64,000 bases of DNA from Maricaulis sp034670125 (GTDB taxonomy: Bacteria > Pseudomonadota > Alphaproteobacteria > Caulobacterales > Maricaulaceae): assembly GCF_034670125.1 (NCBI RefSeq), contig NZ_JAXMOC010000006.1:1-64000 (forward strand). The letters are read 5' to 3'. The notes under the pieces were generated by a model. The model was not told where the DNA came from. It worked only from the letters and a program-made list of their open reading frames with translations, and searched no databases. This document shows positions 1 through 8,848 of this stretch, piece after piece. Numbering within the stretch: the first letter of the stretch is position 1; each line of letters starts with the position of its first letter. The translations under genes were made by a program, and so were the position numbers.

Positions 1-2160
1 GACCCGCTCGTCAAAAGACCAGCAATCAACAGAACCGGCATTCGGCGCGGTCGGGGTTGGTGAAACCGTGTCAGCGTTCGGCAACGCGGACAGGCTCGGG
101 CCATCATCCGTGATGTTGAGGTTCGGCCGGTCGGTCGTCGGTAGCTGGGCCGGCAAGGTTTGTGGCTGCTCGACTACAGGCGACACAGGCAAAACCGGGG
201 TCGATGCCGGGCTGCACAGATTGACTGGGCCGTTGTGCGACGTCGTAAGGCCAGAAAAGACCGCACCGATAAAACTCGAATGCGGCATTCCGTTTGAAGA
301 GAAGGACTGCAGATAGGCAATGTAATTGTCCGGGTTTGTGCGATCGGGCGTGCCCGTCACATTACCGGCGGGGATGCCATTGCCGGCCGCCGCGATCGAC
401 AAGATTTGGCTCGCCCGGGCGCGCACCCCATCGGCCAGGAGTACAATGTCGGGATTGCTCGGATCGCGCGGCAGTCTGGCCACTGCCTCGACGAACTGGG
501 CCTGCGTCGCCGTTCCGAGTTGAATGGCGTCTTCCAGCTCACAAGCAAGGTTGATGCTGACCCCCTGATGGGTCATCTGAACCCCACTTCCGGCAATCGC
601 GACGGGATTGCCGGTCGTTGGCGACTGGATCGACAAGGTTTGTGGCTGCTGGAGCACAGGCGTTACAGGCAAAACCGGTGCCGGTGCCGGGCTTCCGATG
701 GAGACGTTGACTTGGCGCGGCGCCGGCGCAGGGGCGCACAGGTCAACAGATCCGCCGAGCGAAGTGGCAACGCCCCTGAATATCGCGGTGACAAGGGCCT
801 GGTGCGTCAGCGCATTGCCGCCATTGTCGTGCACCAGATACGCCATGAGATTGTTCGGATCGGCCCGATCCGGCGGGGTGGTTAACGGGCTTGCAGGCAG
901 TCCGGATCCGCCAGCGACGAGCGCATTGATGGCGCCGAGCTGGGCGCGTGCGCCGTTTGCGAGCAACACAATTCCGGGATCATTCGGATCGCGCGGCAGC
1001 CTGGCAACCGCTTCTGCGAACTGGGCGGGCGTCGCCGTTCCGAGTTGAATGGTTTCATCCAGCGGGCAGGTCATGGCTACCGTCGGCGTGGTATTGCCGG
1101 CTGGCATGTTGAGGTTGCCGGGGGCGGCGACAGGCGCCACACCGCCAGACACGGGCGATTGGATCACAGGGCCGAGCATTGCCTGGGTGACAATGTTTTG
1201 CGGAGCCGGGGTTGGCGCCGGGCTGCACAGATCAGCCGGGCCGCCGCCAGACGGCGTGAGGCCAGAAAAAACCGAAGCGATAAAAGTGGAATGGGCTATC
1301 GCGGTTCCACCGCTACGGTACAGCAGATGGGAAACGTAATTGTCCGGGTTTGTGCGATCCGGCTCGCTCGTCACGGGGGCTGCGGCAATACCATTGCCCG
1401 CTGCTGCGACCGCTAGAATCTGGCTCGCCCGAGCGCGCACGCCATCGTCCAGAAGTACGATGTCCGGATTGTTCGGATCACGCGGCAGCCGGGCAACAGC
1501 TTGAGCGAATTGGGCCTGGGTCGCCGTTCCGCTAGAAACGGCCCCAACCAGCTCACAAGCATACCTGCGCATAGGCTGCCGAGTCGCGGCGGCGCTGAAC
1601 GCGGCGGGATTGTTGGTCGTCGGCGACTGGATCGCCGGGGGTTGTGACGGTTGGATCACAGGGCCGAGCATGGCCTGGGTCACAATGTTTTGCGGAGCCG
1701 GGGGCGGCGCACACAGATCAACCGTTCCGAACAATCCCGTCGAGACGCCGCTGAAAACCGCGTGCATGAAATCGCCGTGCGACATGGCGCGTTGATTGTT
1801 GCTGAATTGCAGATGGGCGACGAAATTGGCCGGGTTGGCCCGGTCCGGCGCGCTCGTCACATTGCTGGCCGGGACGCCATTTCCGGTCGCTGCGATCGCC
1901 AGGATTTCCCTGGCGCTTGCGCGCACGCCGTTGTCCAGCAGCACGACATCCGGATTCCCCGGATCGCGCGGCAGCCTGGCCACCGCCTGGGCGAACTGGG
2001 CCTGCGTTGCCGTTCCTGCGGCTATGGCTGCATCCAGTTCGCAGCTAAAGCCTGACGAAGTAACGAGGCCTTGAGCGCCGGCCGCAACGGACGCGGTCAG
2101 GCTGAATGTACCGGCGATGACGGCGGCAGCGAACATGCTGGCGAGTCGTGATGTTTTCAT
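1..2160 (-). CDS. Secreted four-repeat protein, C-terminus beyond window edge
   Basis: The minus strand is open without a stop from the ATG at 2160 to base 1, giving at least 720 residues. Residues 1-29 form a Sec signal peptide with a likely cleavage near VAAGA|QG. Four homologous modules follow, each bounded by two cysteines about 110 residues apart: C40-C150, C202-C312, C365-C475 and C540-C649; a further Cys at 713 may begin another. Each module carries a core like QAQFAQAVARLPRDP, then a PDRxNPDN motif and an AVFSG motif. Linkers between modules are rich in Pro, Gln and Thr. Cys pairing within a module is inferred. It starts 63 bases after the outer-membrane barrel gene, in the same direction, so co-transcription is likely. 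I do not recognise the family; an extracellular adhesin or surface protein is a guess. Confidence 0.85.
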   Translation of the reverse strand, partial: MKTSRLASMFAAAVIAGTFSLTASVAAGAQGLVTSSGFSCELDAAIAAGTATQAQFAQAVARLPRDPGNPDVVLLDNGVRASAREILAIAATGNGVPASNVTSAPDRANPANFVAHLQFSNNQRAMSHGDFMHAVFSGVSTGLFGTVDLCAPPPAPQNIVTQAMLGPVIQPSQPPAIQSPTTNNPAAFSAAATRQPMRRYACELVGAVSSGTATQAQFAQAVARLPRDPNNPDIVLLDDGVRARASQILAVAAAGNGIAAAPVTSEPDRTNPDNYVSHLLYRSGGTAIAHSTFIASVFSGLTPSGGGPADLCSPAPTPAPQNIVTQAMLGPVIQSPVSGGVAPVAAPGNLNMPAGNTTPTVAMTCPLDETIQLGTATPAQFAEAVARLPRDPNDPGIVLLANGARAQLGAINALVAGGSGLPASPLTTPPDRADPNNLMAYLVHDNGGNALTHQALVTAIFRGVATSLGGSVDLCAPAPAPRQVNVSIGSPAPAPVLPVTPVLQQPQTLSIQSPTTGNPVAIAGSGVQMTHQGVSINLACELEDAIQLGTATQAQFVEAVARLPRDPSNPDIVLLADGVRARASQILSIAAAGNGIPAGNVTGTPDRTNPDNYIAYLQSFSSNGMPHSSFIGAVFSGLTTSHNGPVNLCSPASTPVLPVSPVVEQPQTLPAQLPTTDRPNLNITDDGPSLSALPNADTVSPTPTAPNAGSVDCWSFDERV

Positions 2161-2223
2161 GTTCCGGGTCCTTCGATCGGGCCTTCGCCGCGGCGCCCCG
2201 GGCGCGCGGCGTGAATTCAAAGT

Positions 2224-3135
2224 CTAGAAGCGTTGATTGACGCTGAAGCTGATGATCGTCTGGTCGTAATTCGCCGACGGCAGGTTCGAGCTTGAATCCA
2301 GATGGCTGGCGGAGCCTGTTATGGACAATCCGCTGTCGAATTCCCGGGACAATGCGGCCTGATATCTGCGGCGCGTATCTTCTCGGGTAACGCCGTAATA
2401 CGGATCGAGCCGGTCATAGCTGCGCTCCGAGATGCCGGCGGTGAGCGACAGACGGAGCGGTTGATCGATCAACCGGAGCGGTCGGGAAAGGTTGATGGAG
2501 ACGGTGGTGGAGTTGTTATCCAGGAAGTCCGAACGTGCGTCTTCACCGGCTTGGCTCAATTCCAGTCGAATCCGGGTATCGCCAAATCGCCGCGATGCCG
2601 AAATGCCGACGCTGTCGGCGCTTGCGTCCCGTTCTGACAGGACCGCGTCGAATGTCTTATCCGTCGCTGTGTAGCGACCGACCAGCACCCAACCCCATGG
2701 CCCCGGCGTTCCAAAGAACAGGCTTGCCACGTCGATCTCCAGGAAATCTTCGCCGTCGAGCTGGTAGCGCCCGATGGCATAACTGCCGCCGAGGACCGAT
2801 ACGCCAACGCGATGGGTGTAGGTCGCCGTGCCAAGATGGAGGTTATTGTCCCGCGACCCGATTGTACTGTAGCGCGTGCCGGAGAAGGCGTAATCAAGCG
2901 ACAGGCGACCATTGTCACCGATCTGCCACTTGCCGTTGGCACTCCCCCGCAGCGTGATAGAGCTGTCATCGTCCGATGAGACGCCCGCGCCAGACAGGAG
3001 AGCGATATTGTCGCTATTCGAAATCGTCAGCCCGAGGCTGAAGCTCAGGTCCCCATCGCCAGATTGTGCATCAGACGCACTTCCAAGAGCTCCCGCCAGT
3101 CCGGCGGCAGCGATAACTCCAAGCCATGGTTTCAT
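2224..3135 (-). CDS. Outer-membrane beta-barrel protein
   Basis: The protein has about 303 residues. A signal peptide (MKPWLGVIAAAGLAGALG, cleavage near SDAQS) precedes a mature part made of alternating polar/hydrophobic strands ending in Phe (SFSVNQRF), the classic C-terminal signature for BAM-dependent insertion. Strand-rich stretches separated by Asp/Asn/Ser-rich loops run the whole length, with no periplasmic TPR part. It resembles the barrel half of surface-lipoprotein-assembly modifiers (DUF560), but this is only a similarity of style. The ATG at 3135 was preferred over a TTG five codons upstream because the TTG sits directly on its own purine tract. It lies immediately upstream of the four-repeat secreted protein, which could be its cargo or partner. 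Confidence 0.75.
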   Translation of the reverse strand: MKPWLGVIAAAGLAGALGSASDAQSGDGDLSFSLGLTISNSDNIALLSGAGVSSDDDSSITLRGSANGKWQIGDNGRLSLDYAFSGTRYSTIGSRDNNLHLGTATYTHRVGVSVLGGSYAIGRYQLDGEDFLEIDVASLFFGTPGPWGWVLVGRYTATDKTFDAVLSERDASADSVGISASRRFGDTRIRLELSQAGEDARSDFLDNNSTTVSINLSRPLRLIDQPLRLSLTAGISERSYDRLDPYYGVTREDTRRRYQAALSREFDSGLSITGSASHLDSSSNLPSANYDQTIISFSVNQRF

Positions 3136-3389
3136 ATGCAAGTGCCCCAACCCTCATACCAAACAAATTTGCATAGTGCCTTTTCACCGTCAACGGCGTG
3201 CCTCGCCGAAACCATTCATATCAAACATTTACCTGAAAGTGTGTGGGATACGACTTCCCCGATTTAACGACGGCCTTACTGCGAAATCGCTCTTGGCATC
3301 TGTGCAAATTGCGGCGCCCCAAACCGTGTCGACCCACCTCAAGAGCCCGAAAACACGCCTGCCCCATGCTCGAAAAAATGGCCGAAACA

Positions 3390-3408
3390 AATGGTGACAG
3401 GCACCATT
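3390..3408. repeat. Solitary short palindrome AATGGTG-N5-CACCATT
   Basis: This is a perfect 7-bp inverted repeat in the otherwise empty 456-bp gap between the barrel gene and the FAH gene. The gap also holds the barrel gene's presumed promoter and the FAH terminator, and no convincing ORF. The core resembles the short motif around the RAYT gene at 53 kb (GGGACAGACACATTTT) in its GACAGGCAC part, so it may be a related transposase-associated signal. Confidence 0.4.
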
Positions 3409-3511
3409 CAATCCTCAATTTCAGGCTGAGCCATAAACCCCTTGCCTCGCACAGGATGTCAGGTGCGCCCCTGCCTTCCCCAAGCGCACCAGCAGATCGC
3501 TGCCCGTAACG

Positions 3512-3542
3512 AAAAAGGGCGGGACAATCGCCCCGCCCTTTT
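3512..3542 (-). terminator. Rho-independent terminator after FAH-family gene
   Basis: Read on the minus strand, an 11-bp stem (AAAAGGGCGGG/CCCGCCCTTTT) closes a short loop and is followed by a T-run. It lies 50 bases downstream of the FAH-family gene stop. Confidence 0.8.
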
Positions 3543-3591
3543 CATGTCTTGTCGGTTCACGCCTTGCCGGGTTCGTCGCCCGACCGGCGGG

Positions 3592-4599
3592 TCAAACCTT
3601 GACCACTTCCTGCTCGATTGCGCCGAAGATGGACTTGCCGTCCTTGTCCTTCATCTCGATGCGGACCGTGTCGCCGTATTGCATGAAGGGTGTGCTTGGC
3701 TTGCCGTCATTGATGGTTTCGATCATGCGGATCTCGGCGATGCAGGAATAGCCGACACCGCCTTCGCCGATCGGCTTGCCCGGTCCGTCATCGAGCTTGT
3801 TGGACACGGTGCCCGAGCCGACAATCGTGCCCGCGGTGACGGGGCGCGTCTTGCCGAGATGGGCGATCAGCTGGCCGAAATCGAAGGTCATGTCGACGCC
3901 GCACTCGGCCTTGCCAAACAGCTCGCCATTATACTTCACCAGCAAAGGCAGGTGCAGCTTCCTGCCGTCCCAGGCGTCGCCCAGCTCGTCCGGCGTCACG
4001 GCGACCGGCGAGAAGGCACTCGGCGGCTTGGATTGGAAGAAACCGAACCCCTTGGCCAGCTCGCCCGGGATCAGGCCGCGCAGGGAGACGTCATTGACCA
4101 GCATGACGAGCCGGATGGTTTTGACAGCGTCCTCGACCGAACAACCGGCTGGCGCGTCACCGGTGATGACAGCGATCTCGCCCTCCATGTCACAGCCCCA
4201 GGCGGTGTCGCCCAGCGGGATGTCGGCGCGTGGGGCCAGGAAAGCGTCGGAACCGCCCTGATACATCAGCGGGTCGGTCCAGAAGGTGGCCGGCATCTCG
4301 GCATTGCGCGCCTTGCGGACCAGTTCGACATGATTGACGTAAGCCGAGCCATCGGCCCACTGGAAGGCCCGCGGCAGCGGCGACAGGGCTTCACGTTCAT
4401 GGAAGCGCTCGCGCGGAATGGTTTCGCGTTCCAGCTCATCGGACAGTGAGCGCAGCTCCGGCTCGCATCGCTCCCAGTCATCCAGGGCAGCTTGCAGCGT
4501 CGGCGCGACCTGATGGGCGTCGGCGCACCAGGCCAGGTCTTTCGAGACAACAACCAGGCGGCCATCCCGACTGTCGGATTTGAGCGTAGCGAGTTTCAT
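3592..4599 (-). CDS. Fumarylacetoacetate hydrolase family protein
   Basis: The 335-residue protein matches the FAH superfamily, metal-dependent C-C bond hydrolases. The C-terminal catalytic domain shows the usual acidic metal-binding segments (DMEGEIAVITGD and a downstream VMLVNDVS), then SKPPSAFSPVAVTPDELG and the TVSNKLDDGPG / GYSCIAEIRMIETI elements. The length and N-terminal extension fit the bacterial fumarylacetoacetase-like type that ends tyrosine degradation (fumarate plus acetoacetate). No hmgA or maleylacetoacetate isomerase gene is nearby, so the substrate is uncertain. The gene stands alone with its own terminator. Confidence 0.85.
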   Translation of the reverse strand: MKLATLKSDSRDGRLVVVSKDLAWCADAHQVAPTLQAALDDWERCEPELRSLSDELERETIPRERFHEREALSPLPRAFQWADGSAYVNHVELVRKARNAEMPATFWTDPLMYQGGSDAFLAPRADIPLGDTAWGCDMEGEIAVITGDAPAGCSVEDAVKTIRLVMLVNDVSLRGLIPGELAKGFGFFQSKPPSAFSPVAVTPDELGDAWDGRKLHLPLLVKYNGELFGKAECGVDMTFDFGQLIAHLGKTRPVTAGTIVGSGTVSNKLDDGPGKPIGEGGVGYSCIAEIRMIETINDGKPSTPFMQYGDTVRIEMKDKDGKSIFGAIEQEVVKV

Positions 4600-4750
4600 C
4601 CTGTCACTTTCCTGTGCATCGATTGTGGATCTGGCGTGATGAGCCGCCGGTTGAATGGGGCGAAACAGGCTGGCACCGGTTCCGCGGCAACTGAATACTC
4701 AAACCCCGCTCCGTCCCGAAGCGGCCTCGGACACGGGTCAGGCTGCGAGG

Positions 4751-5380
4751 CTAGACCGGATGGAATTCGCCGTCTTCCCCCATCCACTCCAATACCCCGT
4801 TGTGAATCGAGAAGCGGGCGCCGTGCAACTGCAGTCCGCGCGCGCGGATCGCGTCTTCCACAAACGGAAAGTCGTGCAGTCGCTCCAGTGAATGCCGGAT
4901 CGAATTGAGCTCAAGCGCATCACAAAGCGTCTCGCTGTCGGCATCGCCATGTCGGGCGTGGACCTCGGCGCGCGCCGGTTCGAGCGGCTCCAGCCAGGGT
5001 CCGACATATTTGAAGGACAGTGAGGCAAGACCGGCCACGCAGGCCGCCACGCCGCCGCACTGGCCGTGCCCCATGACCACGATGTGATCGACGCCCAGGG
5101 CGCTGACGGCAAACTCGATCGCCGCGGACACGCCGTGACGGCCGCCATCATCATCCCTGGGAGGGACGAGATTGGCGACATTGCGCACCACGAACAGGTC
5201 ACCCGGTCGGGCACTGAACACGACCGCCGGGTCGACCCGGCTGTCGGAGCAGGCGATAATGAGCGTGTGCGGGTTCTGCCCTTTGGCGAGCTCGGTATAG
5301 TGCTCCCTTTGGGCCTTGTAGGCATCGCGGCGAAAGTCGCGATAGCCGTCCAGCAACATTTTGGGAGGTAGGTCCGGCAT
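4751..5380 (-). CDS. Beta-class carbonic anhydrase
   Basis: Zinc enzyme interconverting CO2 and bicarbonate in the cytoplasm. The 209-residue protein shows the beta-class ligands: C44 and the D46/R48 dyad in CSDSRVDP, then H105 and C108 in MGHGQCGG. The start at 5380 (MPDLPPK) is chosen because AGGAG lies six bases upstream; an in-frame extension to 5416 lacks a ribosome binding site. Bicarbonate supply would help the biotin enzyme pyruvate carboxylase encoded elsewhere in the window, but that is only a metabolic link. The 150 bases downstream, up to the FAH gene, hold nothing recognisable. Confidence 0.92.
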   Translation of the reverse strand: MPDLPPKMLLDGYRDFRRDAYKAQREHYTELAKGQNPHTLIIACSDSRVDPAVVFSARPGDLFVVRNVANLVPPRDDDGGRHGVSAAIEFAVSALGVDHIVVMGHGQCGGVAACVAGLASLSFKYVGPWLEPLEPARAEVHARHGDADSETLCDALELNSIRHSLERLHDFPFVEDAIRARGLQLHGARFSIHNGVLEWMGEDGEFHPV

Positions 5381-5500
5381 GCGTCGCTCCTGCGTCTGAC
5401 CGACAGGGCCGGCCAATCACATCGATAACGCCGTTCTAGTTGCAATCGAAACCGAATTGAAGCCCGGGGCCGCAGCCTCGACCGCGACAGGCCGCGCAGA

Positions 5501-5537
5501 CAAAAAAGCGGCCGGAACACAACGCGTTCCGGCCGCC
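5501..5537 (-). terminator. Rho-independent terminator after TPR gene
   Basis: A GC-rich stem (GCGGCCGGAAC / GTTCCGGCCGC) is followed on the minus strand by a run of six T. It lies 34 bases past the stop of the TPR-protein gene and before the carbonic anhydrase gene, so the two are probably separate units. Confidence 0.8.
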
Positions 5538-5570
5538 AGTCTGTGCAGCATGCAAACCTGTCTGGGAGGA

Positions 5571-6038
5571 TCAGCTTGCCGAGGTGCACATTGCCATGGC
5601 GAGATTCGCCGATACGTCTTCCTCGCCGGACGATGCAGCATCGGCGGCGCGGAAATCGGCCACAGCCGCTACCCGATTCCCGGCCAGCCAGTGGGCGGCA
5701 CCGCGATTATTGAGCGCCCGCCAGGCGTCATCCCGCAGGGCCAGCGCTTCATCGCAAGCCGACAGGGCCGCGTCGACATCGCCGCTGGCGGCATAGCCGG
5801 CGCACAGATTCGACCAGGCGGCTGTCTTGTTTCGGGCCGACAGGCCCGACTCGACCAGGCCTTCGCCGATCAGAACCACATTGGCCCATTCGCCACGTTC
5901 CACCGCGTTGTATTGAGCACGCACGGTTCCATGGGCGGTCCTGTGCCCGGCCATGGCCGGTTCGCCATCACAGGACTGGGCAAATCCGGTCGGCGCGACG
6001 ATGACCGCCAGCGCGGCCGCGAGTAACACTGAGCGCAT
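5571..6038 (-). CDS. Periplasmic TPR-containing protein
   Basis: The 155-residue protein has a signal peptide (MRSVLLAAALAVIVAPTGFA, cleavage before QSCDG). The mature part holds two or three tetratricopeptide-like helical pairs, e.g. TAAWSNLCAGYAASGDVDAA and the following WRALNNRGAAHWLAGNRVAA. The start at 6038 has GGAGG eight bases upstream; the longer frame to 6074 does not. A protein-protein interaction role in the periplasm is expected from the fold, with no clue to a partner. It is divergent from the LysR regulator gene at 6144, so the 105-bp gap probably carries promoters in both directions. Confidence 0.75.
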   Translation of the reverse strand: MRSVLLAAALAVIVAPTGFAQSCDGEPAMAGHRTAHGTVRAQYNAVERGEWANVVLIGEGLVESGLSARNKTAAWSNLCAGYAASGDVDAALSACDEALALRDDAWRALNNRGAAHWLAGNRVAAVADFRAADAASSGEEDVSANLAMAMCTSAS

Positions 6039-6143
6039 GTTCAATCCCTCCGATATGAGCAATGCAGTAAACACTGTTCATATTTAGAACGAAGTTCCAC
6101 GAATGGAATTGACGATATCATCATCCTTGGAATACAAAATCGT

Positions 6144-7052
6144 ATGGATGACTGGTCTGATTATCTCGTCTGCCTCGCCGTTTCCGAAGCAGGCAGCCTG
6201 ACCGCCGCGGCCCATGAGCTCGGCGTCAGCCAACCCACGGTCACGCGGCGCCTGCAATCGCTGGAGACCCGTTTCGGTGAACCCCTGTTCGAACGCGAGC
6301 AAGGCCAGACGCGATTGACCCCGCTCGGCCAGAAGGTGACCGCTCATGCGGCGCGGATGCGCGACGAGGCCTCGGCCATAGAGCGCGCGGCCATGGCCCA
6401 GGACCAGTCATTGTCCGGGCTGGTGGTGGTGTCCGCGTCGGAAGGCCTGGGGGCCGACTGGCTGCCCCGGGCACTGGCCAGTTTTCAGGCCACCAATCCG
6501 GGCATCGGCATCGACATCACGATCAAGAACAATTCCGCCAATCTCGCCGATCGCGAAGCCGATATCGCCCTGCGCTGGAACGGCCCCGGCACCCAGCAAA
6601 GCCTGGTGGGGCGCCGAGGCGCCACTGTCGGCGCCGGGCTGTACGCCGCCAAGAGCTACCTCGACAAACATGGACGCCCCGAAACCGTGGAAGACCTCGC
6701 CGACCATGCCGGTGTCGGCTGGTCGATCGGTGACTATTTCGGCTGGCCCGCGACGCAGGCCGGCGCTCCGGTCCTGCCCCGCCACGTCTCGTTCAAGTCG
6801 AATAGCCCGGCCTCCCATGTCAAAGGCCTTGAGGCCGGCTTCGGCGTCGGCGTGACCTCGCACCGCCTGGCCCGCAGCAGCCAGTATCTCGAGCGTATCC
6901 TGCCGGACTTTGAAAGCTCGCTGGACCTGTGGGTCGTGGCCCACGAAACCGTTCGCAAGAGCGCCCGCGTGCGCGCCGCCTACGACCATATCATCGCTCA
7001 AATGAAAGCCGACGCGGCCTATTTCAGCCGCGGCGAACCGTCGACGCTTTAG
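6144..7052 (+). CDS. LysR-family transcriptional regulator
   Basis: The 302-residue protein has an N-terminal winged helix-turn-helix (residues about 3-62, recognition region SLTAAAHELGVSQPTVTRR) and a C-terminal LysR effector domain (from about residue 90, starting GLVVVSASEGLG). The sequence LADREADIALRW is typical of the group of LysR proteins related to GcvA/DsdC-like repressors. The target is unknown. LysR proteins often control the divergent neighbour, here the periplasmic TPR gene. Confidence 0.9.
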   Translation: MDDWSDYLVCLAVSEAGSLTAAAHELGVSQPTVTRRLQSLETRFGEPLFEREQGQTRLTPLGQKVTAHAARMRDEASAIERAAMAQDQSLSGLVVVSASEGLGADWLPRALASFQATNPGIGIDITIKNNSANLADREADIALRWNGPGTQQSLVGRRGATVGAGLYAAKSYLDKHGRPETVEDLADHAGVGWSIGDYFGWPATQAGAPVLPRHVSFKSNSPASHVKGLEAGFGVGVTSHRLARSSQYLERILPDFESSLDLWVVAHETVRKSARVRAAYDHIIAQMKADAAYFSRGEPSTL

Positions 7053-7068
7053 TGCCGGCACCCCGCTG

Positions 7069-7722
7069 TCACGACGCTCGGGCCGGGATGGCGAGAATGT
7101 TCATCGCGATGGAAACACGGTCACGCGGACCGCTGTGCGGCCGAACGGCATGCATGAGCCAGGACGGAAAGATCACCAGCTTGCCCGGCTCCGGCCTGAC
7201 CCGGTGCTGGGACAATTGCTTGGTGCCGTCCTCGTCCTGAAAAACCAGATCCGGTGCATTCATGCGCACGCTGGGAAAACGCGGGTCCTGGGCCACGAAA
7301 AACCCGTCGTCGCTGTCGCCGCCATCGTCGAGGTAGAAACTCGCTGACCAGAACGACCCTGGATGACAGTGCATCTGGTTCGAGGCCGCCGCCGGCGAGA
7401 CATTGGCCCACATCTCCATGTCCATTTCGTAGCGGGACTGCCCCTGGGCCGCGACGACATCGCTGGTGTGCCGGGCACACACGGCCATGGTCTCTCGCGC
7501 CAGCGCAATGGCTTCCTCACCGCCCCATTCCAGCATCGCGGTGTCCGAATGCCAGCCATTGATGTTCGAGCGGGATATCCCGGGGTGCTCGGCCCGTCGG
7601 GCCCGGACCCGTGCGAGCAGAGGCTCTATCCAGGCCTTGGCCTGTTGTGGCCAGACTTCGATCAGGGGCGTCGCAAACAACCGGTTGACGCGGCTGCGCG
7701 GCGCCAGATTCCAGTCCGCCAT
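7069..7722 (-). CDS. Putative 2OG-Fe(II) oxygenase (TIGR02466-like)
   Basis: The 217-residue protein has the jelly-roll signature of this family: MHCHPGSFWSASFYLDDGG, with the first His of an HxH/HxD type metal site, and PSWLMHAVRPHSGPRDRVS near the C-terminus with the distal His and the Arg that binds 2-oxoglutarate. The substrate is unknown. Its ATG overlaps the stop of the isoaspartyl peptidase gene by one base (TGATG), so the two are translationally coupled. The enzymatic role is inferred from motifs only. Confidence 0.75.
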   Translation of the reverse strand: MADWNLAPRSRVNRLFATPLIEVWPQQAKAWIEPLLARVRARRAEHPGISRSNINGWHSDTAMLEWGGEEAIALARETMAVCARHTSDVVAAQGQSRYEMDMEMWANVSPAAASNQMHCHPGSFWSASFYLDDGGDSDDGFFVAQDPRFPSVRMNAPDLVFQDEDGTKQLSQHRVRPEPGKLVIFPSWLMHAVRPHSGPRDRVSIAMNILAIPARAS

Positions 7723-8786
7723 CAGTCCTCATCCCCGTAAATCGCGACCACCGGATCGCCGCCTTCGCTCAAGCGCGCCCTGTACATGCCGGGGGTATTG
7801 AAACTCCAGGCAATCTCGCCACCGGGCGTGAGCGCGACGATGCCGCCATCGCCGCCCATCGCCGTCAGCTCGTCGCCGATGACCTGGTCGCTCGCGGCCT
7901 GGAGGTCGAGGCCCTGGAATTCGACGAGGGCACAAATCCGGCTGGCGACCGTGAGGCGGATGAAATACTCGCCCGTCCCCGTGGCCGACACGCCGCAACT
8001 GGCATTGTTGGCATAGGTCCCGGCGCCAATGATCGGGCTGTCGCCGACCCGGCCCCACCGCTTGGCGGTCGTGCCACCGGTCGACGTGCCGGCAGCGATA
8101 TTGCCGTCACGGTCGAGGGCGACCACGCCGACGGTTCCGAACCGGTGCTCGCGGGCGTCGCGGTCCAGCTCGCCATGATCGACTTCAGCCGGCGCCGGCG
8201 CCCCCTCGGGACGCGGCGGGACAGGCAGGCCCAGACCGCCCAGCGAGCGCTCCATCGCCGCCCAGCGACGTTCGGTGAAGAAATAGGCTGGCGGCACGAT
8301 CTCGAGTTCCTGCTCGCGGGCAAAGGTCTCGGCCCCCTCGCCCTGCAGCATGACATGGCGGGAATTGTCCATCACCGCCCGGGCCAGCGAGATCGGGTGG
8401 CGGACCTGCGTCACACCGGCTACCGCACCGGCCTGAAGGGTCGCCCCATCCATGATCGACGCATCCAGCTCGTTGCGCCCGGCGGCTGTGAAAACCGCCC
8501 CGCGACCGGAATTGAACAGCGGATCGTCCTCCATGCCGTGAATAACCGCTTCGATCGCATCAAGCGCCGTGCCGCCGCTGTCGAGGACGGCTTCGCCGCG
8601 CTCGAGGGCGGCGCCCATGGCGGCCCGGTACTCGGCCTCGCGCTCGGGCGTCATCGCACCCCGCTCGATAACACCCGCCCCGCCGTGGACGACCAGCGCC
8701 CAACGGCCCTCCGATTGCGCCTCACTGCCCGCAGTCGCAAGAACGGCCCCGACCGCAGCGACGGTCGCCATCATCAAACGCAGCAT
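7722..8786 (-). CDS. iaaA: Isoaspartyl peptidase / L-asparaginase (Ntn hydrolase)
   Basis: The 354-residue precursor has an N-terminal signal peptide (ending near ATAGSEAQS), so it is periplasmic. The plant-type asparaginase fold is evident: LVVHGGAGV near residue 31, ALDAIEAVIHGMEDDP, FNSGRGAVFT and the autocleavage site HRFGTVG, with nucleophile T218 expected to become the N-terminus of the beta chain. The following STGGTTAKRWGRVGDSPIIG segment is the substrate-binding loop. It cleaves beta-aspartyl dipeptides and asparagine. The start at 8786 is preferred because GGGGAG precedes it and the signal peptide begins there. Confidence 0.92.
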   Translation of the reverse strand: MLRLMMATVAAVGAVLATAGSEAQSEGRWALVVHGGAGVIERGAMTPEREAEYRAAMGAALERGEAVLDSGGTALDAIEAVIHGMEDDPLFNSGRGAVFTAAGRNELDASIMDGATLQAGAVAGVTQVRHPISLARAVMDNSRHVMLQGEGAETFAREQELEIVPPAYFFTERRWAAMERSLGGLGLPVPPRPEGAPAPAEVDHGELDRDAREHRFGTVGVVALDRDGNIAAGTSTGGTTAKRWGRVGDSPIIGAGTYANNASCGVSATGTGEYFIRLTVASRICALVEFQGLDLQAASDQVIGDELTAMGGDGGIVALTPGGEIAWSFNTPGMYRARLSEGGDPVVAIYGDED

Positions 8787-8848
8787 ATCGAATTCTCCCC
8801 GTGATCCGCTCACAGGTTCCCGCGCCCGGGCCGGTCTGGCAAGACGTC

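Noticed and set aside
68..2074. Plus-strand ORFs of 60-160 codons over the first 2 kb
   Set aside because: They are antisense shadows of the minus-strand repeat protein; their own repetitiveness reflects its modules.
4600..4750. Possible riboswitch between the FAH and carbonic anhydrase genes
   Set aside because: It lies downstream of carbonic anhydrase and the GC-rich segment matches no riboswitch core I could recognise.
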